From positions 1 through 11,900 of the forward strand of contig JANTGU010000036.1 in NCBI GenBank assembly GCA_024762735.1: a stretch of DNA of 11,900 bases, given 5' to 3'. Position 1 is the stretch's first letter, and each line of letters begins with the position of its first letter. A program made the translations under genes and the position numbers. A model generated the notes under the pieces. That model made no database searches and was not told the origin of the DNA. It worked only from the letters and a program-made list of their open reading frames with translations. Positions 5,227-11,900 of the stretch are shown in pieces. The stretch comes from Bacteroidales bacterium. Lineage in GTDB: Bacteria > Bacteroidota > Bacteroidia > Bacteroidales > F082.

Positions 5227-6735
5227 ATGATAAAAAAAATATTAATTGCCAACAGGGGTGAAATTGCCATCAGGGTGATGCGCTCCTGTCGTGAAATGGG
5301 AATCAAATCGGTGGCCGTTTACTCGGAAGCCGACAGGGACTCACTACACGTTCGTTACGCGGATGAAGCCTATTTAATTGGCCCTGCTCCTTCGGCAGAG
5401 AGTTACCTGGTTATTGACAAGATTTTGCAGGTGGCCAAACAATCCGGTGCCGATGCTATCCATCCCGGTTACGGTTTCCTTTCTGAAAATGCAGAACTGT
5501 CAGACAGGTGTAAAAAAGAAGGCATTATTTTTATTGGGCCTTCTTCGTACGCCATCAATACCATGGGCGATAAAATTACTGCCCGTCAGACCATGCAAAA
5601 GGCTGATGTGCCTGTAGTTCCCGGAACAACAGAACCCATTATTGATGTTGAAGATGCGGTAAAAGTAATCAAGGAAATAGGTTTGCCGGTGATGATTAAA
5701 GCCAGTGCCGGTGGGGGTGGCAAAGGTATGCGGCTGGTGCGCAACGAAGAAGATATCGTCTCTTCGGTGAATGCTGCTAAATCGGAAGCCAAAGCCTCGT
5801 TTGCCAACGATGCCGTTTATATTGAAAAATACATCGACTCACCCCACCATATCGAATTTCAGGTATTGTGTGATAATCATGGCAACGGAGTACACCTTTT
5901 TGAAAGGGAATGTTCGGTGCAGCGTCGTCACCAAAAAGTGGTTGAAGAAACCCCTTCTCCGCTGATGACCCCGGAAGTAAGGGCTGAAATGGGTAAACAT
6001 GCTGTGGCCGCTGCCATGGCGGTGAATTATTCAGGTGCGGGCACCATCGAGTTTATAGTTGATGACGACCTGAACTACTATTTCCTGGAGATGAACACCC
6101 GCTTGCAAGTGGAACACCCGATCACCGAAGAGGTGGTGGGCGTGGATTTGGTTGCCGAGCAAATCAGAATTGCCAATGGCGACAAATTGCGATTTAAGCA
6201 GGAAGAGCTTTCGCAAAAAGGTCATGCCATCGAGGTGAGGGTTTATGCCGAAGATCCCGAAAACAATTTCATGCCTAATCCCGGTAAAATTAAATACCTG
6301 TCAGAACCATTGGGTCCCGGCATTCGCCATGACGGTTACATTTATAGCGGGTACGAAATACCCATGCATTACGACCCCATGATTTCAAAAATGATTGTTT
6401 GGGCCGATAACCGCCAGGATGCCATTAAAAGAATGCGACGTGCCTTGTCGGCTTACAAACTGTCGGGCGTAAAGACCTCCATTCCCTTCCTGAAAAAAGT
6501 AATGGAAGCCCCTGACTTCGTGAATGGAAAATACAGCACGCACTTTATCGAAAAAAATAAAGATATTCTCCATCCTGATACCCAGGCTACCGATGAGGAA
6601 AATGATCTGGCAGCCATCACGGCATTTCTTGATTTCATGAATCAACAGGAAAAAGCTGCACCGCCGGTTTCAGAAAGTGAACCGCGAAATTATTGGAAGG
6701 AATTTGGTCGCCGAAAAGGTGTTTTACGCTTATAA
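5227..6735 (+). CDS. accC: Biotin carboxylase subunit of an acyl-CoA carboxylase
   Basis: The protein uses ATP and bicarbonate to carboxylate the biotin on the carrier protein encoded next. The 502 residues begin with the biotin carboxylase N-terminal motif KKILIANRGEIAIRV (3-17). They continue with HPGYGFLSEN (79-88), the ATP-grasp glycine loop ASAGGGGKGM (159-168), ERECSVQRRHQK (226-237) and the catalytic EMNTRLQVEHPITE (288-301). Arg292 of the TRLQVEHP loop corresponds to the arginine that stabilises the biotin enolate. E. coli AccC is about 450 residues; here some 50 extra residues follow (about 450-502), ending in NYWKEFGRRKGVLRL, probably a subunit-contact tail. There is no fused biotin domain, so this is the free-standing form of a PCC-alpha/AccC-type subunit. 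It is the first gene of a three-gene operon; the next start is 14 bases after its stop. The symbol accC refers to the subunit type, as the substrate is set by the carboxyltransferase. Confidence 0.95.
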   Translation: MIKKILIANRGEIAIRVMRSCREMGIKSVAVYSEADRDSLHVRYADEAYLIGPAPSAESYLVIDKILQVAKQSGADAIHPGYGFLSENAELSDRCKKEGIIFIGPSSYAINTMGDKITARQTMQKADVPVVPGTTEPIIDVEDAVKVIKEIGLPVMIKASAGGGGKGMRLVRNEEDIVSSVNAAKSEAKASFANDAVYIEKYIDSPHHIEFQVLCDNHGNGVHLFERECSVQRRHQKVVEETPSPLMTPEVRAEMGKHAVAAAMAVNYSGAGTIEFIVDDDLNYYFLEMNTRLQVEHPITEEVVGVDLVAEQIRIANGDKLRFKQEELSQKGHAIEVRVYAEDPENNFMPNPGKIKYLSEPLGPGIRHDGYIYSGYEIPMHYDPMISKMIVWADNRQDAIKRMRRALSAYKLSGVKTSIPFLKKVMEAPDFVNGKYSTHFIEKNKDILHPDTQATDEENDLAAITAFLDFMNQQEKAAPPVSESEPRNYWKEFGRRKGVLRL

Positions 6736-6749
6736 AAAATTTATTTACC

Positions 6750-7256
6750 ATGTTTGAAGTTAGTATAAACAACAACGAATATAAAATTGAAATCGTTAAA
6801 AAAGAGGGAAGCAAAGTAACTGTTTCTATTGGCGACAGAATTTATGACCTGGATGTTATTGAACCCGAACCCGGCGTGTACTCCTACCTTTACAAGGGAA
6901 AATCGCTGGAATACAATTTCTTTGCAAAAGAAAAGGACAATAAACAATATGAAGTTGTATCGGGTGACAAACACTGGGACGTGGAAATTATCGATGCGCA
7001 ACGTCGCTACCGAAAAAACCGTGCCGGCGATAGCGATGACGGTGGTAACTTTATTTCGACCCCCATGCCCGGAAAAGTGGTTAAAATACTGGTACAACCC
7101 GGCGACGAAGTTGCTGCCGGTACCACGGTTATCATCATCTCGGCCATGAAAATGGAGAGCGAATACAAGGTATTGGCCGACCGTATTATTAAGGAGGTGC
7201 TCGTGAACGAGGGCGACAACATTGATGGCGACCAACCCTTAATTACTTTTGAATAA
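6750..7256 (+). CDS. Biotin carboxyl carrier protein of the acyl-CoA carboxylase
   Basis: This protein carries the biotin that shuttles carboxyl groups between the two enzyme subunits. The 168 residues end in a biotinyl domain (about 100-168). STPMPGKV (103-110) precedes the biotinylation motif AMKM (132-135), with Lys134 as the attachment site 34 residues from its C-terminus, the standard spacing. Residues 1-90 are beta-rich (FEVSINNNEYKIEIV, KVTVSIGDRIYDLDVI). They resemble the BT linker domain that joins the biotin carboxylase and biotin domains in PCC-alpha. A charged linker (about 84-99) joins the two parts. The frame continues upstream to an ATG at 6693 inside the preceding gene, but the ATG at 6750 begins exactly at the first beta strand and is preferred. 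Gaps to the neighbours are 14 and 33 bases. A separate biotin ligase must exist elsewhere. Confidence 0.94.
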   Translation: MFEVSINNNEYKIEIVKKEGSKVTVSIGDRIYDLDVIEPEPGVYSYLYKGKSLEYNFFAKEKDNKQYEVVSGDKHWDVEIIDAQRRYRKNRAGDSDDGGNFISTPMPGKVVKILVQPGDEVAAGTTVIIISAMKMESEYKVLADRIIKEVLVNEGDNIDGDQPLITFE

Positions 7257-7289
7257 ACCTTTTTTTGAAAATCATAAAATCATTATACA

Positions 7290-8822
7290 ATGCCTTTACG
7301 TGAAAAAATTGCAAAACTGGAAGAGAAGCACAAATTAGCAGAATTGGGTGGTGGACAAGCCAGAATTGACAAACAACATAAATTAGGTCGCAAAACAGCC
7401 CGTGAGCGGGTTTATGATTTGTTAGACCCCGGAACTTTTGTGGAAACCGATAAGTTTGTCGTACACAAAACAACTGATTTTGGGATGGGAGACAAAAAGT
7501 TTCTTGGCGATGGAGTGATTACCGGTTACGGCAAAATTGATGGTCGTCTGGTGTATGTCTTCTCGCAGGACTTTACCGTCTTTGGAGGTTCGTTAAGCCG
7601 GACCAATGCCAATAAAATTATTAAAATAATGGACCTTGCCCTGAAAATGGGGGCACCCGTTATTGGCCTGAATGATTCCGGTGGCGCTCGCATTCAGGAA
7701 GGTGTTGAAAGTCTTGCCGGCTATGCCGATATCTTTTATCGCAACGTGAAAAGCTCGGGGGTTATTCCTCAAATTTCAGCCATTTTAGGTCCCTGTGCAG
7801 GTGGTGCTGTTTACTCACCGGCCATTACCGACTTTATCATGATGGTGAAAGAGACCTCTTACATGTTTGTTACGGGCCCTGACGTGATTAAAACGGTAAC
7901 CCATGAGGATGTTACCATGGAAGACCTCGGGGGAGCCATGACCCACAACAAAAAGAGTGGCGTGGCGCATTTTACTGCCGAAGATGATGAACAAGCCATG
8001 ATGATGATTCGTGAGCTGATGAGCTTTATCCCTTCCAACAACATGCAAGAAGCGCCCGTGAAACCTTGTACGGATGATCTGACCCGTGAGGAGCCTAAGC
8101 TTGACACGGTAGTGCCTGTTGACCCCAACAAGCCTTACGACATGAAAGAGATCATTACTTCGGTCATCGATAATGCCCATTTTCTGGAGGTGCAGCCTTA
8201 TTTTGCGCCCAACATTATTGTGGGTTTTGCGCGTATTGGTGGTAAGTCGGTGGGTATCGTGGCTAACCAGCCTCAAATGCTGGCCGGGGTGCTCGATATT
8301 GACAGCTCTACCAAGGCAGCCCGTTTTGTTAGGTTCTGCGATGCTTTTAACATTCCTCTCATTGTTTTTGAAGACGTGCCGGGATTCTTGCCGGGAACAA
8401 CACAGGAGTATGGCGGAATTATCAAGCATGGCGCCAAATTACTGTACGCGTTTGCCGAGGCTACCGTTCCGAAAATTACGGTTATTACCCGTAAAGCATA
8501 CGGTGGCGCTTATGATGTGATGAACAGTAAACATATTGGAGCCGATATCAATTACGCTTATCCAACGGCTGAAATTGCGGTGATGGGTCCTGATGGAGCC
8601 GTTAACATCATTTATCGTAACGAGGACGAAGAAACTCGTAAAAAACGAGTGGACGAGTACCGTGAAAACTTTGCCAGTCCGTACCGCGCTGCAGAGTTAG
8701 GATATATTGATGAAATTATCTACCCGCGAGAAACCCGCAAAAAGCTGGTGGAAGCTCTGGAAATGACCAAAAATAAATCGGAAAGCAACCCGCCCAAAAA
8801 ACATGGTAATATACCGTTGTAA
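7290..8822 (+). CDS. pccB: Carboxyltransferase (beta) subunit of acyl-CoA carboxylase, propionyl-CoA type
   Basis: This subunit transfers the carboxyl from carboxybiotin to an acyl-CoA; propionyl-CoA to methylmalonyl-CoA is the most likely reaction. The 510 residues carry both crotonase-like halves. The N-half has DSGGARIQEG (129-138) and GPCAGGAVYSP (167-177). The C-half has VPGFLPG (363-369), HGAKLLYAFAEATVPK (380-395), RKAYGGAYDVM (401-411) and YPTAEIAVMGPDGAVNI (424-440). Asp409 in AYDVM is the residue also present in vertebrate PCCB. The C-terminus KKHGNIPL closely matches the PCCB ending. Related proteins in Bacteroidetes are sometimes annotated as methylmalonyl-CoA decarboxylase alpha (mmdA). 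No membrane decarboxylase subunit is present here, so a soluble carboxylase is favoured, though the direction of flux is not shown by sequence. It is the last gene of the operon, with a strong terminator 56 bases downstream. Confidence 0.93.
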   Translation: MPLREKIAKLEEKHKLAELGGGQARIDKQHKLGRKTARERVYDLLDPGTFVETDKFVVHKTTDFGMGDKKFLGDGVITGYGKIDGRLVYVFSQDFTVFGGSLSRTNANKIIKIMDLALKMGAPVIGLNDSGGARIQEGVESLAGYADIFYRNVKSSGVIPQISAILGPCAGGAVYSPAITDFIMMVKETSYMFVTGPDVIKTVTHEDVTMEDLGGAMTHNKKSGVAHFTAEDDEQAMMMIRELMSFIPSNNMQEAPVKPCTDDLTREEPKLDTVVPVDPNKPYDMKEIITSVIDNAHFLEVQPYFAPNIIVGFARIGGKSVGIVANQPQMLAGVLDIDSSTKAARFVRFCDAFNIPLIVFEDVPGFLPGTTQEYGGIIKHGAKLLYAFAEATVPKITVITRKAYGGAYDVMNSKHIGADINYAYPTAEIAVMGPDGAVNIIYRNEDEETRKKRVDEYRENFASPYRAAELGYIDEIIYPRETRKKLVEALEMTKNKSESNPPKKHGNIPL

Positions 8823-8877
8823 TCGGTTAGGTGCTTGACTGAATGGTGTTTTAAACAGATGCCTATTCTACATTCAT

Positions 8878-8910
8878 AAAAAAGGTTGACTTTTCGAGTC
8901 AACCTTTTTT
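8878..8910. terminator. Strong bidirectional terminator after the carboxylase operon
   Basis: GGTTGACT (8884-8891) pairs perfectly with AGTCAACC (8897-8904) around a TTTCG loop. A run of six A (8878-8883) and a run of six T (8905-8910) flank the stem. The arrangement works on either strand. It ends the plus-strand carboxylase operon and also faces the 3' end of the converging gene cluster at 9008-11900. Confidence 0.9.
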
Positions 8911-8940
8911 AATATTAGCTGTCTCTATATTATTCATTTC

Positions 8941-8963
8941 TCGCACGGTTTGCAACCGTGCGA
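8941..8963. repeat. Perfect REP-like palindrome in the convergent intergenic region
   Basis: TCGCACGGTT (8941-8950) is the exact reverse complement of AACCGTGCGA (8954-8963), separated by TGC. It is GC-rich and sits in an AT-rich spacer 44 bases beyond the stop of the epimerase-like gene. No clear T-run follows on the minus strand; on the plus strand AATTTTT follows. It may act as an mRNA 3'-end stem, but its perfection and location suggest a dispersed palindromic repeat. Confidence 0.6.
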
Positions 8964-9007
8964 AATTTTTAAACCAACCCCGTTTCTAAAATCTTAAATC
9001 AACCGGG

Positions 9008-10018
9008 TTATCCAAAAAAGCGCTTCATAAGCTGTTCGTTCTTTTCGCGGTAAGCCTGATAGGGTTCCGAATGTTTAAGTAGTTTCCGCTTTATGAAGTA
9101 GCTTAGCAGCGAAGTGGTTTTTTTCATAAAGGGGGTAGTTTCTTCGCGATAGGCGTTGTAAAAGTCTTCTAAGGTTTGTTTTCTGAAATGAAGAATTTTC
9201 TCCAGCTCTTCCCCGTCGGCGTAATAGCCGCAGTGGAAGTTAGTGCCGGCAAATGCATGATCGGGAAAATCAAGTTTTTTAAGACCTACAATATCGAACA
9301 CCGTTTCAAGCATTTTGCGGTAGGTGGTACGGCACGACTCGCCACCGCCCAGGTTGAAAATTTTACGGTTTAGTTGCTTCGAATGGTTGATGGCATGGAC
9401 AAATGCACGGGCAGTATCTTCGGGCGTAGTGATTTCGATGGGGGTTTCCAGGGGCATGTGAAACATCAGTTTGCTTATTTTGTGGTTGTCGTTCCACATG
9501 ATGGCCGAAAGTCTGAAAATAGTCCAGTTTAGTTTGCTCTCCGTTATTAATTTTTCCGCTGCCAGCTTGGTAACAGCATACTCATCACCCAAACTGGGCT
9601 GCAAGGTGTCGCCCACCCGTATATTCGGATTGTTTAAACGATCACCATACACCGAAACAGAAGAGCTGTATAAAAAAAATGCCCCGGGTGAGTATCGTCG
9701 GGCAGCTTTGATGAGATTACCGGTTCCCTGTACATTGACGGCTTCAGCCAGGGTGGGGTCATCATCCGCTAACGGAGGAATAATAGCCGCGAGATGGATG
9801 ATGAAATCCTGCCCTTTTACCGCTGGTTCCAGCGCTTCCGGGTTTCTGATATCACCATAAATGATCCGGACCTTTTCCCGATAGGGTTTAAAAAGTTTCT
9901 TGCTCGACGATGTCTTCTTGTCAAAAACAGTTAAAACAACATCATCCTTTTGAGCCAGTTGTTTTAAAACATGACGACCCACGCTGCCCGATGCACCTGT
10001 TAGCAAAACCTTTTTCAT
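9008..10018 (-). CDS. NAD(P)-dependent epimerase/dehydratase family protein (extended SDR)
   Basis: The 336-residue protein starts with a Rossmann nucleotide-binding motif TGASGSVG (7-14). It has the family segments YGDIRNPEAL (54-63), HLAA (75-78), SSSVSVYGD (118-126) and the catalytic YAVTK (Tyr147, Lys151). These mark an extended short-chain dehydrogenase/reductase acting on an NAD(P)-linked, often sugar or other hydroxylated, substrate. The exact substrate cannot be read from the sequence. The C-terminal 45 residues are basic and helical (KKTTSLLSYFIKRKLLK) and go beyond the usual catalytic core; they might mediate membrane or partner contact. It is downstream of the EamA gene by 31 bases but has its own -7 box, so both shared and separate transcription are possible. 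It converges with the carboxylase operon across the terminator at 8878-8910. Confidence 0.88.
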   Translation of the reverse strand: MKKVLLTGASGSVGRHVLKQLAQKDDVVLTVFDKKTSSSKKLFKPYREKVRIIYGDIRNPEALEPAVKGQDFIIHLAAIIPPLADDDPTLAEAVNVQGTGNLIKAARRYSPGAFFLYSSSVSVYGDRLNNPNIRVGDTLQPSLGDEYAVTKLAAEKLITESKLNWTIFRLSAIMWNDNHKISKLMFHMPLETPIEITTPEDTARAFVHAINHSKQLNRKIFNLGGGESCRTTYRKMLETVFDIVGLKKLDFPDHAFAGTNFHCGYYADGEELEKILHFRKQTLEDFYNAYREETTPFMKKTTSLLSYFIKRKLLKHSEPYQAYREKNEQLMKRFFG

Positions 10019-10027
10019 AACGTGTTA

Positions 10028-10035
10028 CAAAGATA
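10028..10035 (-). promoter_or_regulatory. -7 box before the epimerase-family gene
   Basis: The minus strand reads TATCTTTG, a perfect TAnnTTTG box, in the 31-base gap between the transporter stop and the epimerase ATG. A transcript starting from it would have almost no leader. I see no TTTG box at the -33 position. Confidence 0.5.
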
Positions 10036-10049
10036 CCAAATTAGAATGG

Positions 10050-10925
10050 CTATTCACGTGCCGTCCTGGTAATTTTTAGCTGCGAGATAATCAAGCCTGA
10101 AAACATAATCAGCGCCCCCATTCCTTTCCTGAAGGGGATGGTTTCACTTAGCAGCAACCATCCGCCCAACAGGGCGAAAACAGCTTCAAGGCTTAGTACA
10201 ATGGCGGCTTTCGACGGGGCAACATTTTGCTGGCCCACCACCTGTAAAGTATAAGCCACGCCAATGGAAAGGATTCCCCCGTAAAGAATAGGGTAGAGGG
10301 CATTTGAAATCATGTTCAGGGTCACCGTTTCAAACATGAAAGCCACGGCCAGGTTTAACAGGGCACTTACGCCAAACTGTATCACCGACAGTAGCAGCAC
10401 GTTGGTTTTGGGGGCATAGTGGCCAATCAGTAGAATATGAATGGCGAAAAAGAGGGCACTGAGGAGTACCAGCCCGTCGCCGGGAGCCATTTGAAATTGC
10501 CGGTTGATGGAAAGAAAGTAAAGTCCCACTACCGCCAGGATGGCACCAATCCATACCTCCAGGGTGATTTTGTGTTTTAAAAAAAGGCCTAAAAAGGGAA
10601 CAATAATAATGTATAAACTGGTGATAAACCCTGCATTGCCGGCTGTTGATTTAACAATACCAACTTGTTGTAATGAAGCGGCGATAAAGAGCACAACACC
10701 CAAAATAATACCCCCTCTAACGGTAAAGCCTGTATCGTGGTGCTTGGTGGAAGTGCCAAAAAGTTGTTTTTGAAAAAAGAGCAACGGCAAAAGTGAAACG
10801 GCTCCCAGGGCAAATCGGATGCCGTTAAAGGCAAACGGCCCGATATACTCCATGCCAGCCTTTTGTGCCACAAAAGCAAAGCCCCAAATAATGGCAGCCA
10901 GAAGGAGCAGGAGTAAATGTTTCAT
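10050..10925 (-). CDS. EamA-family (drug/metabolite transporter superfamily) permease
   Basis: This inner-membrane transporter has 291 residues and about ten hydrophobic helices, arranged as two EamA repeats (about 1-140 and 148-285). Typical features are the N-terminal LLAAIIWGFAFVAQKAG (8-24) and the end of the first repeat WIGAILAVVGLYFLS (125-139). The second repeat has the signature LSLEAVFALLGGWLLLSE (244-261) and then GALIMFSGLIIS (270-281). The helix-lining glutamates E247 and E261 match the family pattern. A hydrophilic loop (about 52-70) separates the second and third helices. Family members export amino acids, metabolites or drugs; the substrate cannot be told here. The gene starts 27 bases after the stop of the next upstream minus-strand gene, suggesting one transcript with it. 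Confidence 0.92.
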   Translation of the reverse strand: MKHLLLLLLAAIIWGFAFVAQKAGMEYIGPFAFNGIRFALGAVSLLPLLFFQKQLFGTSTKHHDTGFTVRGGIILGVVLFIAASLQQVGIVKSTAGNAGFITSLYIIIVPFLGLFLKHKITLEVWIGAILAVVGLYFLSINRQFQMAPGDGLVLLSALFFAIHILLIGHYAPKTNVLLLSVIQFGVSALLNLAVAFMFETVTLNMISNALYPILYGGILSIGVAYTLQVVGQQNVAPSKAAIVLSLEAVFALLGGWLLLSETIPFRKGMGALIMFSGLIISQLKITRTARE

Positions 10926-10952
10926 CAGGTTTTTGTTGAGGTGAGGAACTAT

Positions 10953-11900
10953 CTATTGTTTTTTAAAAATTTCCAACCAACTGTCAGCATAAATCAATGG
11001 TTTGAGCAGCGAGGCTATCGGCTTTTTCATAATTTCTTTGGCAGTGGGTAGTAAAACGATCATTTGAGGCAGCGCCCCAAAGGCCATTCCCACCGACTGA
11101 TAAAACCTGCCAACACCTGCTTTGAACAGGGAATCCCTGACTTTCTCGTTTCTTAATTCCACGCTCAATGCCGAGAAGGCTACCACAATAAAGATAGCCC
11201 TAATGGTCATTTCAAATCCTGCCCAAAAGCCTTCCATGCTTAAGGTAATGCCGTGGCCATGGGTTTTCCAAAAAAGTGCCGAAAGCAACATGATGATGAT
11301 TAACTGCGACCAAAAAATGGGCTTTCTTAATCGTCGAAGTGAAGTCCGGTAGTAATAACCAAAAAGCACGGCATACGCCATCGAGAAAATACCGCCTGTT
11401 AACAGCCCCTTAAAGTTGAATAGAAACAATCCTAAAGGAATGGCAATAATATGAACCCATAGCAAAAGTCCGCTGGTTTTTTGTTCACCTGAAAGATCAA
11501 AAAATTCTTTCTCTTTGATGCCTTTTTCAAATACTTCCTTGGGAATTTCGGAACGCAGGCTTAATGCTTTTTTTCCAAGAAACAGACCCATCAGGCCGGC
11601 AACAATCCCCGTGACGATATAAATGGCCAGCAGGGCAAACAGGATCTCTTTCGGATCCGCTTCTTTGATGCCAAATTGCTTCAAAGCAAAATTAATCACA
11701 TTAACATAAACGGTTATCACATCGAAACCATACAGGATAATAACGCTGATAATTTTGTGAAACAGGGCGCTTGATAAGCTGAGAATGCCGGCTACTGCCA
11801 CCGACGGGTAGTTGTTCCCCAATAAAATGATGATGAGTTCAATCAGTGCTGCTTCGGTAACGATGCCTGTCATCGGGCCCAAAATAATAGCACTGGGTGA
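10953..11900 (-). CDS. Large polytopic membrane protein (partial, N-terminus outside the window)
   Basis: The reading frame is open to the right window edge. The visible 315 residues start within a hydrophobic segment (...SAIILGPMTGIVTEAALIE...), so the N-terminus is missing. The residue numbers here start from a TTG at 11882 that need not be the true start. About eight hydrophobic helices are visible: 3-22, 27-66, 80-103, 138-157, 160-178, 189-206, 219-244 and 260-280. A charged cytoplasmic-looking loop (104-137) divides it into two parts. The second part ends with FKAGVGRFYQSVGMAFGALPQMI and a basic tail. This layout weakly recalls energy-coupling-factor importers, with a CbiM/ThiW-like substrate-binding half and a CbiQ/EcfT-like half, but the Ala-Arg motifs of EcfT are not apparent. 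I do not assign a substrate. The gene heads the visible cluster with the EamA and epimerase genes. Confidence 0.7.
   Translation of the reverse strand, partial: SPSAIILGPMTGIVTEAALIELIIILLGNNYPSVAVAGILSLSSALFHKIISVIILYGFDVITVYVNVINFALKQFGIKEADPKEILFALLAIYIVTGIVAGLMGLFLGKKALSLRSEIPKEVFEKGIKEKEFFDLSGEQKTSGLLLWVHIIAIPLGLFLFNFKGLLTGGIFSMAYAVLFGYYYRTSLRRLRKPIFWSQLIIIMLLSALFWKTHGHGITLSMEGFWAGFEMTIRAIFIVVAFSALSVELRNEKVRDSLFKAGVGRFYQSVGMAFGALPQMIVLLPTAKEIMKKPIASLLKPLIYADSWLEIFKKQ

Noticed and set aside
6693..6749. Longer biotin carrier start at 6693, overlapping the biotin carboxylase gene
   Set aside because: The added 19 residues are just the biotin carboxylase tail read in another frame; the ATG at 6750 begins at the first beta strand of the carrier.
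6741..7235. Minus-strand open frame of 164 codons opposite the biotin carrier gene
   Set aside because: It is a complement of the carrier reading frame with no recognisable domain or promoter.
7815..8429. Minus-strand open frame of 204 codons inside the carboxyltransferase gene
   Set aside because: The plus strand encodes a certain carboxyltransferase here; the antisense product is rich in His and Arg, as expected from the complement of these codons.
7290..8822. Sodium-pumping methylmalonyl-CoA decarboxylase alpha subunit
   Set aside because: That system needs membrane beta and small subunits, none of which are encoded here, whereas an ATP-dependent biotin carboxylase is; a soluble carboxylase fits better.

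Overview
The window looks like a chromosomal segment of a Bacteroidetes (Bacteroidota) bacterium, most likely an environmental Bacteroidales/Marinilabiliales-type organism. The basis is the promoters: several genes are preceded by the Bacteroidetes -7 box TAnnTTTG (TATCTTTG at 1158-1165, and CAAAGGTA and CAAAGATA read on the minus strand at 3100-3107 and 10028-10035). Shine-Dalgarno sequences are mostly absent, and the protein families fit that phylum. The genus is inference. No rRNA, tRNA, CRISPR array or transposase is visible.

Layout. Positions 1-689 (+) hold the tail of an unidentified gene followed by nadD. Positions about 705-1830 form an AT-rich accessory island: a small uncharacterised protein and a RelE/ParE-type toxin-antitoxin pair with its own promoter. 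It is bounded by inverted copies of a GCTGTGCCG-containing repeat, and its right edge carries a long imperfect palindrome. Positions 1850-1940 hold two hairpins, one of them a good terminator for the minus-strand gene. Positions 1998-5094 (-) encode a class II fructose-bisphosphate aldolase and, upstream of it, a membrane-anchored protein built like a hybrid sensor kinase. That protein has lost the phospho-accepting histidine and the ATP-binding glycine boxes but kept an intact receiver domain. Positions 5227-8822 (+) are a three-gene operon for a biotin-dependent acyl-CoA (probably propionyl-CoA) carboxylase, in the order biotin carboxylase, biotin carrier, carboxyltransferase, closed by a strong terminator at 8878-8910 and followed by a perfect palindrome. 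Positions 9008-11900 (-) hold an NAD(P)-binding epimerase-family protein, an EamA drug/metabolite transporter and a large polytopic membrane protein cut by the window edge.

The carboxylase operon is the clearest functional unit. The first gene carboxylates biotin, the second carries it on Lys134, and the third transfers the carboxyl to the acyl-CoA, which links propionyl-CoA and methylmalonyl-CoA metabolism. Aldolase and NadD are housekeeping enzymes of glycolysis and NAD synthesis. The least ordinary items are the degenerate kinase-receiver protein, the toxin-antitoxin island with its inverted repeats, and the unidentified membrane protein at the right edge. I did not see a clear new multi-gene system.
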